DNA of 64,000 nt from JANXLS01 sp038227045 (GCA_038227045.1 JBBRQD010000010.1:21977-85976), one strand, 5' to 3'; numbered from the stretch's first letter, positions 44,401-52,559 are shown. Notes: generated from the letters alone by a model not told the origin. Program-made: numbers and translations.

Positions 44401-44675
44401 TCGACCTCGTCTTCGCGGTTGAGGTTTCGAATACACTGAATGCCATTGGCGAGATCCTCGCCCACTTTGAGCGGATCGTCGCTGGCATCGAGGGCCAGAG
44501 CGCTGAACTGCGCGTACGCATCCTTGAAATTCCCATTCTTCATTGTTTTTTGGGCGGTGTCGCGCTTCTGCGCATTCGTCTCTTCCGCGCAAATCGGTCT
44601 CGTGTGTCCCAGCGCGAATGCAAACAGCACGCAAAGCGTGGTCGCGAAAAGCGAGTGTTTTACAGATGAATACAT
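38451..44675 (-). CDS. Alpha-2-macroglobulin family protein with thioester
   Basis: A 2074-residue exported protein. Signal peptide (LFATTLCVLFAFALGH); helical TPR-like region (about 35-270: KNGNFKDAYAQFSALAL, QTYIEGN); MG2-type beta domains (about 520-1150: YLYIADAESGKPVPNAKLEF, MTDRPVYRPDQSIKFKFW); a Gly/Ser/Ala-rich bait-like segment (about 1180-1310); A2M domain (DMPESLTTWKLKVWTMSNG); thioester motif Cys1537-Thr-Glu-Gln1540 in YDYKCTEQTLNRFLPA; then the alpha-helical thioester domain (MQCGDGGWGWFSG) and receptor-like end. Cleavage of the bait would fire the thioester and trap periplasmic or invading proteases. E. coli's homologue works with PBP1C; no pbpC gene is near. It is about 400 residues longer, mainly from the N-terminal TPR-like part. 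Confidence 0.94.
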   Translation of the reverse strand: MYSSVKHSLFATTLCVLFAFALGHTRPICAEETNAQKRDTAQKTMKNGNFKDAYAQFSALALDASDDPLKVGEDLANGIQCIRNLNREDEVDEFREKTIAVHAKNWHLLERAAQTYIEGNHVGFIVAGKFSRGHRRGEGRYVNAQPRDRVRGLQLLKQAMAVSKDETDKKALSQFYTQVANTLMLGGYYEAWKLQDLTDIEKLPDYEDGYYGGRGRWNGGTAHAAPVDNDGKPVLYKVPKSFEDAANDGERWRFCLMQAEELNADRAAEMRYTFAQFLQNQFDVQTMTGFASFGDSGGVKEKDESGPYAVKTLGEDETIARLANGIKRFKLSDEFNFIKIYQSNADQFKGNGFANQSLQALAGIFENRQQYDRAVEYWKRSIGEFGPKKELQQRIDAILGNWGVFEGIGTQSAVQGASVEYRFRNGDKVSFEATEINVSKLLGDVKAYIKSKPKQMDWQSLNIDNIGYRLVEQNQAQYLGEKAGKWELELKPREKHFDRHVTVETPLKKAGAYLVTAQMANGNLSRIVMWVADTAIVKKNLDKQSYLYIADAESGKPVPNAKLEFFGYRQRWNNNIYTIDTAEQSATADGEGQAFLSDKNLPADYNWLITATTPDGRFAHLGFTGIWNNPWYDQQYNQVKSFGMTDRPVYRPDQSIKFKFWTGNAKYDEKGPSQYANQDLTLQIQNPKGEKIFEKTYKADAFGGIDGEFKLDKEATLGQYYIAVPHVNGYVGFRLEEYKKPEFEVKVDAPSEPVMLGEKITATITAKYYFGAPVAQGKIKYKILRSDHSANFYPKGTWDWFYEPGYWWFAYDYKWYPGWSEWGHRRPIAWWWGHAQTPPEVISENEVPLNADGTFKVEIDTAVAKAVHGNTDHRYEITAEVTDNSRRTIVGSGSVIVARKPFKVYAWLDRGHYRTGDAINADFSAQTVDNKPVKGKGALKLLQVTYDKDAQPVEKAVQEWDLDTNVEGKARQQIKAAAPGQYRLSYKVVDDQKHEIEGGYVFVVTGEGFNGTAYHFNDIEIVPEKREYAAGDKIKLMINANRENTTVLLFPRASNGICERPKLLHLTGKSAMEELLVAQRDMPNMFIEATVVSGGKVFSETKEIVVPPESRVTNVEVIPNATEYKPGQKAKVKIKLTDITGEPVVGSTTISVYDKSVEYISGGSNVAEIRSFFWKWRRQNYPQSESSLNKSGYNILKSGEMGMGYLGVFGALSEGGDMLKSGFGGGKPGRGKGEGMLRDAARKSDGGEQMEKAASAMDAVAGEPAAPSAAFKSMNANGVSEQQVNRRALAADKRSEAEGLGSGGGPGETMAETVVRKNFADTAFWAATLNTNAQGIAEFELDMPESLTTWKLKVWTMSNGSRVGQGDVEVITKKNVIIRLQSPRFFTQKDEVVLSANVHNFLKEKKKVEVSLELDGGCIEPITALKRSVEVEANGELRVDWQVRVTSSGQAAIRVKALTNEESDAMELKFPAYIHGLLKTESFSGNIRPDKNTGSIAFTVPAERRASDSRLEVRYSPTLAGAMVDALPYLIDYDYKCTEQTLNRFLPAAITQKVLLRMNINLQDVKDKITNLNAQEIGDDVARAKKWKRYDVNPVFDDAEVKRIVKNGVEHLAAMQCGDGGWGWFSGTGEYSYPHTTAYVVHGMQIAKNSGVALPAGMLERGVNWLKNHQQKELAMIKNGPAKIQPYKESADNLDAFNYMVLVDGGQDNAEMRDFLYRDRNNLAVYAKSMFGLALNKQKQAEKLAMIMQNIDQYLVQDDENQTAYLKLPENNYWWYWYGSEYEAQAYYLKLLAAVDPKNEKASRLVKYLLNNRHHATYWNSTRDTAICVEAMAEYMTASGEDAPDMTLDVVLDGKVAKTVTINQSNLFSFDNKVVLTGEQVTSGAHKVEFRKKGTGPVYYNAYSTNFTLEDDIKKAGLEIKVDRKYYKLKKVDKAIKVQGDHGQSVGQKVEKYEREPLANMAQLKSGDLVEIELEIDSKNDYEYILFEDAKAAGFEPVEVRSGYNGNDMGAYMELRDERVCLFVRQLARGKHSVAYRMRAEIPGTFSALPTKASAMYAPELKANSDEIKLKIAD

Positions 44676-44889
44676 GGGGAAGGCCCTTCCAATGGATGAG
44701 ATGATTTCGCCCTGCAGTGGCGAAACTTTTTGTGTGCAACCGACGGATTTGAAGCGCTCGGCGTTGAAAAGTTGCGGGAAAAATGAAAAATCGAAGATTA
44801 ATAAATGAGGGTTGAAGGTTCGAAAATTGAAGGTTAAGTAACCGTTCGGTCGTGGTACAGGCTGAACGGTTACAATTGTTCAACCATTC

Positions 44890-45960
44890 TTATTTTATCG
44901 CCCGGACAACCGCCGCGCCCATTTCCTTGCATGTGACTGTCTTCTCGCCTTTGCGCGCCAGGTCCGCGGTTCTCAGGCCGGAGGCCAGCACGCTTTCGAC
45001 CGCGTTGTCGATTGCGTCGGATTCCTTTTGGAGCTGGAAGGAGTATTTCAGCATCATCCCGGCGCTTAAAATAGTCGCCAGCGGATTGGCTTTGCCGGTT
45101 CCGGTGATGTCCGGCGCGGAACCGTGCGAGGGTTCGTACATGCCGACCTGTCCGCCGATGCACGCCGACGGCAACATGCCCAGCGAGCCGGTCAGCATCG
45201 CCGCTTCGTCGCTTAAAATGTCGCCGAACATGTTGGTCGTCACCAGCACATCAAACTGCTTCGGCTCGCGGATCAACTGCATCGCGGCGTTGTCGACGAT
45301 CTGGTGTTCGAAGGCGATGTGCGGGTAATTCTTCGAGACTTCCTCCGCGACATCGTGCCAGAGGCGCGAGCTTTCGAGAACGTTGAATTTGTCCACGCTC
45401 ATGACTTTTTTGCGGCGCACTTCGGCGAGTTCGAAGGCGAGCTTGACGATGCGCTCGACTTCCGGCGCACGGTAAATCTCGGTGTTGACGCCATAGCGTC
45501 CCTTGCCTTCCCCATGCAATCCGCGCGGTTCGCCGAAATATATTCCGCTGATCAATTCGCGGACGATCAGCATGTCGGTGCCTTGAATGACTTCGGGCTT
45601 CAGCGTCGAAGCGTCTTTCAACGCGTCATACAATTTCACGGGGCGCAGATTCGCGTACAGATCGAGTCCCTTGCGCAGCGCGAGAATGCCGGCTTCGGGG
45701 CGCTTCTTGTTGTCGATCTTGTCCCACTTCGGGCCGCCGAACGGCCCTTTCAACACGGCCTGCGCGTGCTGGCAGGCTTTGAGCGTGTCCGCTGGGAGCG
45801 GCGAATCTGTCTCGTCGATGGCGGCGCCGCCCGCGAGATGGTATTCGTAGTCGAACGAATGCCCGAACACTTCCCCGATGCGGTTGAGCACGTTCTGAGC
45901 TTCACCGACAATCTCCGGCCCGATGCCGTCGCCGCGCAACACTACGATATGAAATTTCAT
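44890..45960 (-). CDS. leuB: 3-isopropylmalate dehydrogenase
   Basis: Oxidative decarboxylation step of leucine synthesis with NAD+. The 356-residue enzyme begins MKFHIVVLRGDGIGPEIV; GAGG lies 5 bases before this ATG, so the upstream in-frame extension to 46044 is not used. The substrate-binding region LLILRELTGGIYFG is represented here by MLIVRELISGIYFGEPRG, metal/NADP motif NMFGDILSDEAAMLTGSLGM and EPSHGSAPDITGTGKANPLA are intact. No other leu genes are adjacent. It diverges from the PilZ gene. Confidence 0.97.
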   Translation of the reverse strand: MKFHIVVLRGDGIGPEIVGEAQNVLNRIGEVFGHSFDYEYHLAGGAAIDETDSPLPADTLKACQHAQAVLKGPFGGPKWDKIDNKKRPEAGILALRKGLDLYANLRPVKLYDALKDASTLKPEVIQGTDMLIVRELISGIYFGEPRGLHGEGKGRYGVNTEIYRAPEVERIVKLAFELAEVRRKKVMSVDKFNVLESSRLWHDVAEEVSKNYPHIAFEHQIVDNAAMQLIREPKQFDVLVTTNMFGDILSDEAAMLTGSLGMLPSACIGGQVGMYEPSHGSAPDITGTGKANPLATILSAGMMLKYSFQLQKESDAIDNAVESVLASGLRTADLARKGEKTVTCKEMGAAVVRAIK

Positions 45961-46112
45961 GGCATCCTCTTTTTTCATTGAATGAAACGATCGTTCAAAG
46001 GGAGTATAATCGAGCCGCGTGGAATTCCGAGTTCTGGATTGCAAATAGACCGCCTAATTGTTTAGAATGCGTGTACGATCGAGTAACAATGTGCCAATTA
46101 GAAAGTTGTGCC

Positions 46113-46469
46113 ATGAACGAACAACAAAAAGAAAATCGCCGGCACAACCGCAGAGTGGCCGGACCCTTGTCCGTGCTGGTTTTCTGGACGGGGAAGTCGG
46201 GGCGGCACACCGCCGATATGCGCGATATCAGTCTCGAAGGCTGCTACCTCAACACGTCGGGCACCGCCCACGCGGGCGAACGGGTCACCGTTGAAATTCC
46301 GGAATCGAGCGCCTCGGACGCGGTCGTCAGCATTAGCGGAACGGTGATTTTACAGCACCGAAAGCACATCGGCTTTGCTCTTCACTTCGAATCGCAAACA
46401 GATCAACTGCAAGCGTTCATTGCGCGTTTAATGTCCAGAGCGCCGGAAATTGAGGATCTACGTGGATGA
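46113..46469 (+). CDS. PilZ-domain protein
   Basis: A single-domain c-di-GMP receptor candidate of 118 residues. The binding motifs are RRHNR (R-x3-R) near residue 9 and DISLEG (D-x-S-x-x-G) near residue 36. I start at the ATG at 46113; an ATG at 46089 and a longer frame from 45978 lack better support. Its stop is 22 bases before the dus start, so the two share a transcript. Single PilZ proteins commonly modulate pili, secretion or exopolysaccharide. Confidence 0.85.
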   Translation: MNEQQKENRRHNRRVAGPLSVLVFWTGKSGRHTADMRDISLEGCYLNTSGTAHAGERVTVEIPESSASDAVVSISGTVILQHRKHIGFALHFESQTDQLQAFIARLMSRAPEIEDLRG

Positions 46470-46491
46470 GCCATTGGGAACGAATGAGACG

Positions 46492-47577
46492 ATGATTGCA
46501 GAAATGATCGCTCCGGAAATGACCGTCGAGCACGCGCCAACGGCTGCCGTGCGGGTGAAGCCGTTGCGCATCGGGCCGCTGGTTGTCGATCCCCCGATTT
46601 TACAGGCTCCCATGGCGGGATTCACCAACTACGCCTACCGCTCGATCGTGCGCGAATTTGGCGGCGCGGGTTTGCAGGCCACCGAGATGATTTCGGCGGA
46701 AGGGTTCGTACGCCAGACCGCCGGATTGAAAAGCACCGTCGAACGCCTCTGGGGCGTGAAGGACGAAGCGCGTCCGCTGGCAGTGCAGATGTGGGACAAC
46801 GACCCGGAACTGCTCGCGGAATGCGGCAAGAAACTGGCGTTTGAATATGGCGTCTCAGTCGTGGATTTAAACTTCGGCTGCCCGGTGCGCAAGATTTCGG
46901 AGAAATCCCACAGCGGCAGTTATCTGCTGCGCGACCCGCAGCGCGTCGGCGCGATCGTCAGCCGCGTTGTCAAGGCGTGTGCGCCCGTTCCGGTGACGGC
47001 GAAGATCCGGCTGGGCTGCACGCACGACTGCATCACCGCCAAGGAAATCGCGCATGTCATTGAAGAATCCGGAGCCGCCGCGCTGACGGTCCACGGGCGC
47101 GTCGCAGCCGATTTCTTCAAAGGCAACGCGGACTGGGACAAAATCGCCGAGCTGAAATCAGTTCTGAAAACGATCCCGCTGATCGGCAACGGCGACATCG
47201 ATTCACCGGAAAAAGTGGTCGCCGCGTTCGCGAAATACAAAGTGGACGGCGTGATGATCGCGCGCGCCGCGCTGGGAAAACCATGGCTCTTCAAACAAGC
47301 CGCCGCCGCATTGCGCGGAGAAGAACCCGTGCCCGAACCCACGCTGCTCGAACAGCGCGACATCCTGCTGCGGCATCAGCGCATGGTGGTCACCCGCTTC
47401 GGCGAAGAGCGCGGCAATGTGCTGATGCGCCGTTACGCCTGCTGTTACGCGCAAGGCCGGCGAGGCGCCCGCGAGTTCCGCTCGAAGATTTCGAAGTGCG
47501 ACACATCGGATCATTTCGTCACCATCGTCAACGAAAATTTTCCAATGGAGCACGCAGAAGCGGTGGAGTGGAATTAA
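46492..47577 (+). CDS. dus: tRNA-dihydrouridine synthase
   Basis: A flavoenzyme of about 361 residues reducing uridines in tRNA. FMN-barrel motifs: APMAGFTNYAYRSI, DLNFGCPVRKI with the catalytic cysteine, VTAKIRLGC, ALTVHGRVAADFFKG, and IGNGDIDSPEK. The family subtype (DusA/B/C) is closest to DusB by length and motifs, but this is uncertain. The ATG at 46492 is preferred over an overlapping TTG at 46450. Downstream of the PilZ gene. Confidence 0.93.
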   Translation: MIAEMIAPEMTVEHAPTAAVRVKPLRIGPLVVDPPILQAPMAGFTNYAYRSIVREFGGAGLQATEMISAEGFVRQTAGLKSTVERLWGVKDEARPLAVQMWDNDPELLAECGKKLAFEYGVSVVDLNFGCPVRKISEKSHSGSYLLRDPQRVGAIVSRVVKACAPVPVTAKIRLGCTHDCITAKEIAHVIEESGAAALTVHGRVAADFFKGNADWDKIAELKSVLKTIPLIGNGDIDSPEKVVAAFAKYKVDGVMIARAALGKPWLFKQAAAALRGEEPVPEPTLLEQRDILLRHQRMVVTRFGEERGNVLMRRYACCYAQGRRGAREFRSKISKCDTSDHFVTIVNENFPMEHAEAVEWN

Positions 47578-47601
47578 AAAAGGATGAACGCGCACAGCAA
47601 A

Positions 47602-48141
47602 TCATCTTTCCTTTGCGCCGCTATAAAACTGGTACGTCGCCGTATAGTCGACGCCAACTTTGATTCCAGCGCGTACGGGAGGATCGGTCGGCGGGACGCC
47701 TCCCTTTGTGTTAATCCGCAGAACGAATTGCACGTCCTTACCCATTCCCATGCTGATGTCTTCTGGAGCCACGGCGATTCGCAGCCAAGGAATGTCGGCT
47801 TTTGCATTCGGTGCCGGGGCACTTACGACTGGGATTTTTTCGTCACGCCTTTTTAACATTGAGCGGTCGGCTGAAGCCCAAGTCGGTCCCTCAAAATGCC
47901 ATCCCACCGTTTTTCCCTCCTTGGTCAAGGTTGCCAGTGGTCCTTCAAAATGCCATTCGAATTTTCCGTCAATTCCCGTGACACTCTTGTAAATCTGGAC
48001 GCCTTTCGCTTCCACTTCCCATAGCAATTTACAATCGGCAGTGACATTCAACTCGGCTGGAAGCGGAACAGTTTCCGCACGAACAGCCGACGAAAACATG
48101 CTGATTGCTATCAATGCGAAAAAGAAGCGAAGTCCAAACAT
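47602..48141 (-). CDS. Exported DUF3455 protein
   Basis: A 179-residue secreted protein with signal peptide (FFFALIAISMFSSAVRA). The DUF3455 pattern is present: GVQIYKSV, then KFEWHFEGPLATL, GKTVGWHFEGPTW, PWLRIAV and GVDYTATYQFY. Family function is unknown. AGGAG precedes the ATG by 8 bases; the leader also has GGTTTCA tandem units (48155-48190). It ends the run oxidoreductase-tag-DUF3455. Confidence 0.85.
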   Translation of the reverse strand: MFGLRFFFALIAISMFSSAVRAETVPLPAELNVTADCKLLWEVEAKGVQIYKSVTGIDGKFEWHFEGPLATLTKEGKTVGWHFEGPTWASADRSMLKRRDEKIPVVSAPAPNAKADIPWLRIAVAPEDISMGMGKDVQFVLRINTKGGVPPTDPPVRAGIKVGVDYTATYQFYSGAKER

Positions 48142-48149
48142 GTTTTCGT

Positions 48150-48192
48150 TCTCCTGAGTGTTTAACCTGAAACCTGAAACTTGGAACCTGAA
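48150..48192. repeat. CCTGAAA tandem repeat
   Basis: TTTAACCTGAAACCTGAAAC then TTGGAACCTGAAACC: four 7-9 base units in the gap between tag and the DUF3455 gene. Confidence 0.6.
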
Positions 48193-48196
48193 ACCG

Positions 48197-48772
48197 TCAG
48201 TTCTTCATTCGCTTCACTTGCGTGTGCCGAAAACAATCGACGGTGTGGTCGTTGACCATGCCGGCGGCCTGCATGAAAGCATAGCAGATTGTCGGGCCGA
48301 CGAATTTGAAGCCGCGCGCCAGCAGGTCTTTGCTCATGGCCATCGCTTCCGGCGTCCTGGCCGGAATTTCCTTATGGGACGTCCATTTATTATGCAGCGT
48401 CTTTCCGCCGGTGAATTGCCAGATGTACTTATCGAACGTTTTAAATTCTTTTTGCACTTCCAGAAACGCCTTCGCGTTTTGCACCGCGCTGTGAATCTTG
48501 AGGCGGTTGCGGACGATGCCGGCGTCCTCCAGCAGCGCGGCGATTTTGAGCGGGCCATAGCGGGCAATTTTCCGCTCGTCGAATCCGTCAAACGCAGCGC
48601 GGTAGTTTTCGCGCTTGTTTAAAATCGTCGACCAGCTCAATCCCGCCTGCGCGCCATCCAACACGATGAATTCAAACAGCTTGCGGTCGTCGTGCAGCGG
48701 CACGCCCCATTCGGCGTCATGGTACTGCATCATGCGTTCGGTGTGGCCGGCCCAGAAACAACGCGTTTTCAT
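48197..48772 (-). CDS. tag: DNA-3-methyladenine glycosylase I
   Basis: Removes 3-methyladenine from alkylated DNA. 191 residues, standard length. RCFWAGHTERMMQYHDAEWG carries the first zinc ligands (Cys5 and a His), DGAQAGLSWSTILNKRENYR the helix-hairpin-helix entry, and MVNDHTVDCF the distal His-x3-Cys zinc pair. It lies 20 bases behind the oxidoreductase gene on the same strand. Confidence 0.96.
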   Translation of the reverse strand: MKTRCFWAGHTERMMQYHDAEWGVPLHDDRKLFEFIVLDGAQAGLSWSTILNKRENYRAAFDGFDERKIARYGPLKIAALLEDAGIVRNRLKIHSAVQNAKAFLEVQKEFKTFDKYIWQFTGGKTLHNKWTSHKEIPARTPEAMAMSKDLLARGFKFVGPTICYAFMQAAGMVNDHTVDCFRHTQVKRMKN

Positions 48773-48792
48773 TTAATTCTGTTACTCCTTGC

Positions 48793-49839
48793 TCACCACT
48801 TGATTTTTACGCGCCGGCCATTCTTGGAGCTCTCGATCGCGGCGAAACACATGGACAGGCTTTTGATGTTGTCGTGACAGGCGCTTTGCGGATCCTCACC
48901 GGTGCGCAACGCCCGGATGAAATCCGACATGGCTCCGTCGTGGCCCGTGTGAGCGAGCGTGACGGGCGGAACCGGGACATCCAGGGTTTCGCGTTGAAAA
49001 CCCGTATCGGCCGCCGGAATTTGCGCGCGCGGACTCGATCCTCCGTCCCAGACGATGGTGCCCTTCGAACCGATGGCCCGCCAAGTGGATTCCCAGCTCG
49101 TTTGAAACCCTTCCGCGACCCAGGAACCGCGATAGGTGAAAATGACGCCGTGGGTCATTTCGAAAATGCAGACGGCCCCGGCCGCGCCCTTGTACCAGCT
49201 CCCTTTGGGATTGTATTCATGGCAAAAGACGGCGACGGGATCGCAGCCTGAAATCATGCGCGCCTGATCGAACGTGTGAATGGCCATGTCCAGCAAGAGC
49301 ACGTGCGGCATGGTGAGGCGAAAGCCTTCGGAATGCGCGCCGAGATAGAAATCGGCGTCGAGGCTCGACAGTCCGCCCACGAGGCCGCCGGCCAGCGCGG
49401 CCTGGAGCGCGGCGGCGTGTTCGTTGTGGCGGCGATTCTGCGTCACCGCAAAAAGCCGGCGTGCCGCTTTTGAGGCAGCGCACATTTTTTTTGCGCAAGC
49501 CATGTTGTCCGAGAGCGGTTTCTCGCCAAGTACATGGCAGCCGGCCTTCAATGCCTGAAGGGTTACCGCGCAATGCGAGGCGGGCACCGTCGTATCGAAA
49601 ACCACATCGGGGCGCTGGATGTCGAGCGCGTCTTTGAGCGTATTGAAAATCAAGCGGCCCGGCAGATTGAAACGCAGCGCGGTTTTTTCGGCGGCTTCGC
49701 GCTGCAAGTCGACCAGCCCGACCAATTCCAGATCCTGCGTGCGCAGCGTGCGCTCAACCCACGCCTGCGCCATCGCGCCGCACCCGGCTTGCACCACGCG
49801 GATGGGACGGCCGGATGGAATGGACTTGAACGATGACAT
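48793..49839 (-). CDS. Gfo/Idh/MocA-family oxidoreductase
   Basis: A 348-residue NAD(P)-dependent sugar dehydrogenase-like enzyme. The Rossmann motif is RVVQAGCGAMAQAWVERTL (G-x-G-x-x-A), then EKPLSDNMACAKKM with the conserved Glu-Lys-Pro, and MAIHTFDQARMISGCDP holding the conserved catalytic His region. Substrate unknown; such enzymes are abundant in polysaccharide-degrading PVC bacteria. First gene of a possible operon with tag and the DUF3455 gene. Confidence 0.9.
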   Translation of the reverse strand: MSSFKSIPSGRPIRVVQAGCGAMAQAWVERTLRTQDLELVGLVDLQREAAEKTALRFNLPGRLIFNTLKDALDIQRPDVVFDTTVPASHCAVTLQALKAGCHVLGEKPLSDNMACAKKMCAASKAARRLFAVTQNRRHNEHAAALQAALAGGLVGGLSSLDADFYLGAHSEGFRLTMPHVLLLDMAIHTFDQARMISGCDPVAVFCHEYNPKGSWYKGAAGAVCIFEMTHGVIFTYRGSWVAEGFQTSWESTWRAIGSKGTIVWDGGSSPRAQIPAADTGFQRETLDVPVPPVTLAHTGHDGAMSDFIRALRTGEDPQSACHDNIKSLSMCFAAIESSKNGRRVKIKW

Positions 49840-49863
49840 GGTTTTCAGGTCCAGAGTTTATTG

Positions 49864-50001
49864 TTCACCGCGGAGAACGCAGGGGTGCGCAAAGGACGGC
49901 GAAGACAATGACTATTTGAAAAAGACAAGAGCACTCCGACAAATCTCCCTCCCTCTCTTCATTCGCTGTCCTTTGCGCACCTCCGCGTTCTTCGCGGTGA
50001 A
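49864..50001. repeat. Inverted repeat of CTTTGCG/CTCCGCG units
   Basis: The 34-base arms at 49864-49897 and 49968-50001 match at 31 positions (TTCACCGCGGAGAACGC pairs with GCGTTCTTCGCGGTGAA) around a 70-base core. It occupies the gap between the oxidoreductase and the PATAN-domain gene. Confidence 0.8.
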
Positions 50002-50009
50002 AAAGGAGT

Positions 50010-52559
50010 TTACCACTTATCGAGGTATTCGCGGACGGCGGTTTCGATTTTTGAAACCTCGACGCTCATACTGGCTGCATACGAAAACGATTTCGCGTAA
50101 TAAGCGAAGGTCGCGCTCTTCAGCTTGTCGATGGCCGCAAGCGCCTGAATATCGCTCATGCCCGAGAAAAACGCCGCCACCACGATTTTGTCCTGCACAT
50201 AAATCGCGCCCTCGCCCAGCGACGACTTGATCGTCAGCACGCCGGACGTGGCGCACGTGGCGCGCACGGTCACGCCCAGGCCGAGATCGTGCAGTTGGCC
50301 CTCCAGCAGCGGTTTCATTCCAGCGACCAACTCGTCGAGCGGCTGGGATTGATCGAGCAGAATCGGTTTGCCTGAGAACACCATCGGCTCCGCCGGATCG
50401 ACAGGCGGCGGTACGTGAGGCTTGGAAACGGGAGCCTGCGATTGCGGCGGTTGCGGCAGCGGTTGCGACTGCGGCAGCCTTTTATACTTGCCGCTGATCG
50501 TCGCACCCGGCTGGAAAATCTTGTCGATATTGACAGGGGCATTCTGCTCGAGTTCCTCAAAGACCTTGCGCAGTTTGGAAACCTTTTCGGTCATACCTAA
50601 CTTTAGGGGATTGCCTGTTCCGGACACGGCAACGGCGACGGCGCGCAAATTGTGTGGCGCGAACGTGGAAGGCAACGGCGGACGAGTGGACATTTCGGAC
50701 GCCGGGTTCATGCACAGGGTGGCCATGTGGGCAATATCCTGATCCGAATCGCGGCGCAACTTTTCGAATGTCTCGTACGCGCGCGGATCCTTGGCGTAAC
50801 GGGCCAGCACCTTCATGGCGGCGAGTTTGAGCGCTTTTTTGTTTTCGCGCTGAACGGCCGGCACCGGGCGGGTGTCGCTCGCATCCAGGCCACTGCGCAG
50901 CAGCCGAATCAGCACGGCGCAGATGCGCGCGTCATCGTGCGCATTACAGGCTTCGATCAAGGTCATTGTGCGGCGGTCGTCCTGATTCGGCGAATCGATT
51001 TCGGCCTTTAGTTCCGCGACGATGGCCAGCGCGGCGGCAGGATGGCGCAGGGTGGCGAGTATGTTCATCCACACGTCGCGATGCGCGGCGCTGCGCGGAT
51101 CGCGCATGCGCGCGGCGACGAAGGCGGAAGTGCGGTCGTTGTCGCGGTCGAAGATGAAACGCAGCGCCGTGGCGCGCAGATCGAAGTTCGAGTGAATCAG
51201 CAACGGATAAATAGCTTCCAGAATCTCGTCGTCGCTGCCGATATGCGGAGCCACCGCGAACATGCGTGCCAGAAATGCCGGATCGTTTTGGGAGGTCATC
51301 ATCGCGAGGCAGGCTTTGGCGGCACCTGGATACAGCCGCTTCATTTGCCGCGCAAAATGCTGCGCCCGCGCCACGTTTTCCTCGCGGCCAATAGTGGCGA
51401 TCAGCGTCGCGGAAGGATCGCGTCCTAAGACGACCAGGATTTTCGCGGCAACGGCACCTTTCTCTCCGTCCTCCAGGACGTATTCGGCGAGGCCTTGCGT
51501 CCACGGCGATTTGTTTAATTCGCTGCCGGCTTCGTGCACCGGATTCAGGGCCTCATTGCCCCGCGCCTTGCGGAAACTCCGTTCTAGCAGTCCAAGGGAA
51601 TCGACATGCCGCCCGGCGCGCGCATAATAACCCTGATCGAACAGCGCGACCATGCGTGCGAACAAGTAGGTCAGGAAGGGCTTCAACACAGTTGCGCTGG
51701 TTTCGCGCGCACATGCGTCCATCAACGCGACTTCGAGCTGAACGACGATCCGGGCAGATTGGTCCATACTGTTTTCAATCAACAGGGACAATCCTTCGAT
51801 GGCTATGATACGGTCTTCTTTGGACGAGGTTTTCAATGCGGAACACAAATGCGCCGTCAGTGTTTCTGCCTCGGGTTCCATGTGGGACAGGACCAGTTCG
51901 TCGAGCGCGTCGACGACTTGGGCGGAGCCTTTTTCTCCCAGCATAAACCCCGGCGATTGCGCCAGGAGGCCTGGCATTTTTTCGGAGGCAGACATGGACT
52001 TCAGCGCGGCGTCGATGCCGGCCAGCCATTGCGGCAGCAGTTTCAGCGAAGCGCCGCTCAGATCCAACTGCGGCAGGATTTCGTCGACGCGGTTCCGGTA
52101 CGTCGCCAGCAGGCGCTCGGACATCCCGCGCAAATCGGTCCAGGCCGGATCGTCTTCCGGAATGCCCGCGGTCTCGTAGCGTTTTGCGATGGCGGCAAGA
52201 CCGTTGAAGAGTTCGAGCACGCGCGGCGGGCCCGGCGACTTGCGTTTTTTTCCGGCGAGATCCAGCATGCTGTCGAGCAGATCCGGATCTTTGTCGACCA
52301 ACAGCGCCGCCAGTTCGGTGCGCAGTTGAGCGTGCGAATTGATATCGTCGGTCGATTGCAGCAGACGCCCATAGCACGCCAGCATGTCGGCGAGCGCCTG
52401 TCGCGCTTGGCCGACGTGCGCAATCGCACACAGACGTGGGTCAGTTTGTGCAGAGCCTTCCACGGACACAGGTGCCGAGGCCAACTTCGCTGAAATGGGG
52501 CTGGCCGGCAATCCCGGTGTGGGTCCGGGCACTGGGGCGCCGTACGGGGAAACGCTCAT
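50010..52559 (-). CDS. Large helical-repeat protein with C-terminal PATAN (DUF4388) domain
   Basis: An 849-residue cytoplasmic protein without signal peptide. A proline-rich N-terminus precedes a long all-helical region (about 45-630) with HEAT-like repeats, for example HSNFDLRATALRFIFDRDND and AALKLAAMKVLARYAKDPRA-like units. A proline/glutamine-rich linker (about 690-730) leads to a C-terminal PATAN-like domain (GVLTIKSSLGEGAIYVQDKI, then AIDKLKSATFAYYAKSF). PATAN domains are protein-interaction modules in two-component and gliding systems. Role unknown; a signalling scaffold is a reasonable guess. Confidence 0.7.
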   Translation of the reverse strand: MSVSPYGAPVPGPTPGLPASPISAKLASAPVSVEGSAQTDPRLCAIAHVGQARQALADMLACYGRLLQSTDDINSHAQLRTELAALLVDKDPDLLDSMLDLAGKKRKSPGPPRVLELFNGLAAIAKRYETAGIPEDDPAWTDLRGMSERLLATYRNRVDEILPQLDLSGASLKLLPQWLAGIDAALKSMSASEKMPGLLAQSPGFMLGEKGSAQVVDALDELVLSHMEPEAETLTAHLCSALKTSSKEDRIIAIEGLSLLIENSMDQSARIVVQLEVALMDACARETSATVLKPFLTYLFARMVALFDQGYYARAGRHVDSLGLLERSFRKARGNEALNPVHEAGSELNKSPWTQGLAEYVLEDGEKGAVAAKILVVLGRDPSATLIATIGREENVARAQHFARQMKRLYPGAAKACLAMMTSQNDPAFLARMFAVAPHIGSDDEILEAIYPLLIHSNFDLRATALRFIFDRDNDRTSAFVAARMRDPRSAAHRDVWMNILATLRHPAAALAIVAELKAEIDSPNQDDRRTMTLIEACNAHDDARICAVLIRLLRSGLDASDTRPVPAVQRENKKALKLAAMKVLARYAKDPRAYETFEKLRRDSDQDIAHMATLCMNPASEMSTRPPLPSTFAPHNLRAVAVAVSGTGNPLKLGMTEKVSKLRKVFEELEQNAPVNIDKIFQPGATISGKYKRLPQSQPLPQPPQSQAPVSKPHVPPPVDPAEPMVFSGKPILLDQSQPLDELVAGMKPLLEGQLHDLGLGVTVRATCATSGVLTIKSSLGEGAIYVQDKIVVAAFFSGMSDIQALAAIDKLKSATFAYYAKSFSYAASMSVEVSKIETAVREYLDKW

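Noticed and set aside
45978..46112. Extension of the PilZ gene upstream to an ATG at 45978
   Set aside because: It would overlap the leuB promoter region and add residues unlike a PilZ N-terminus.
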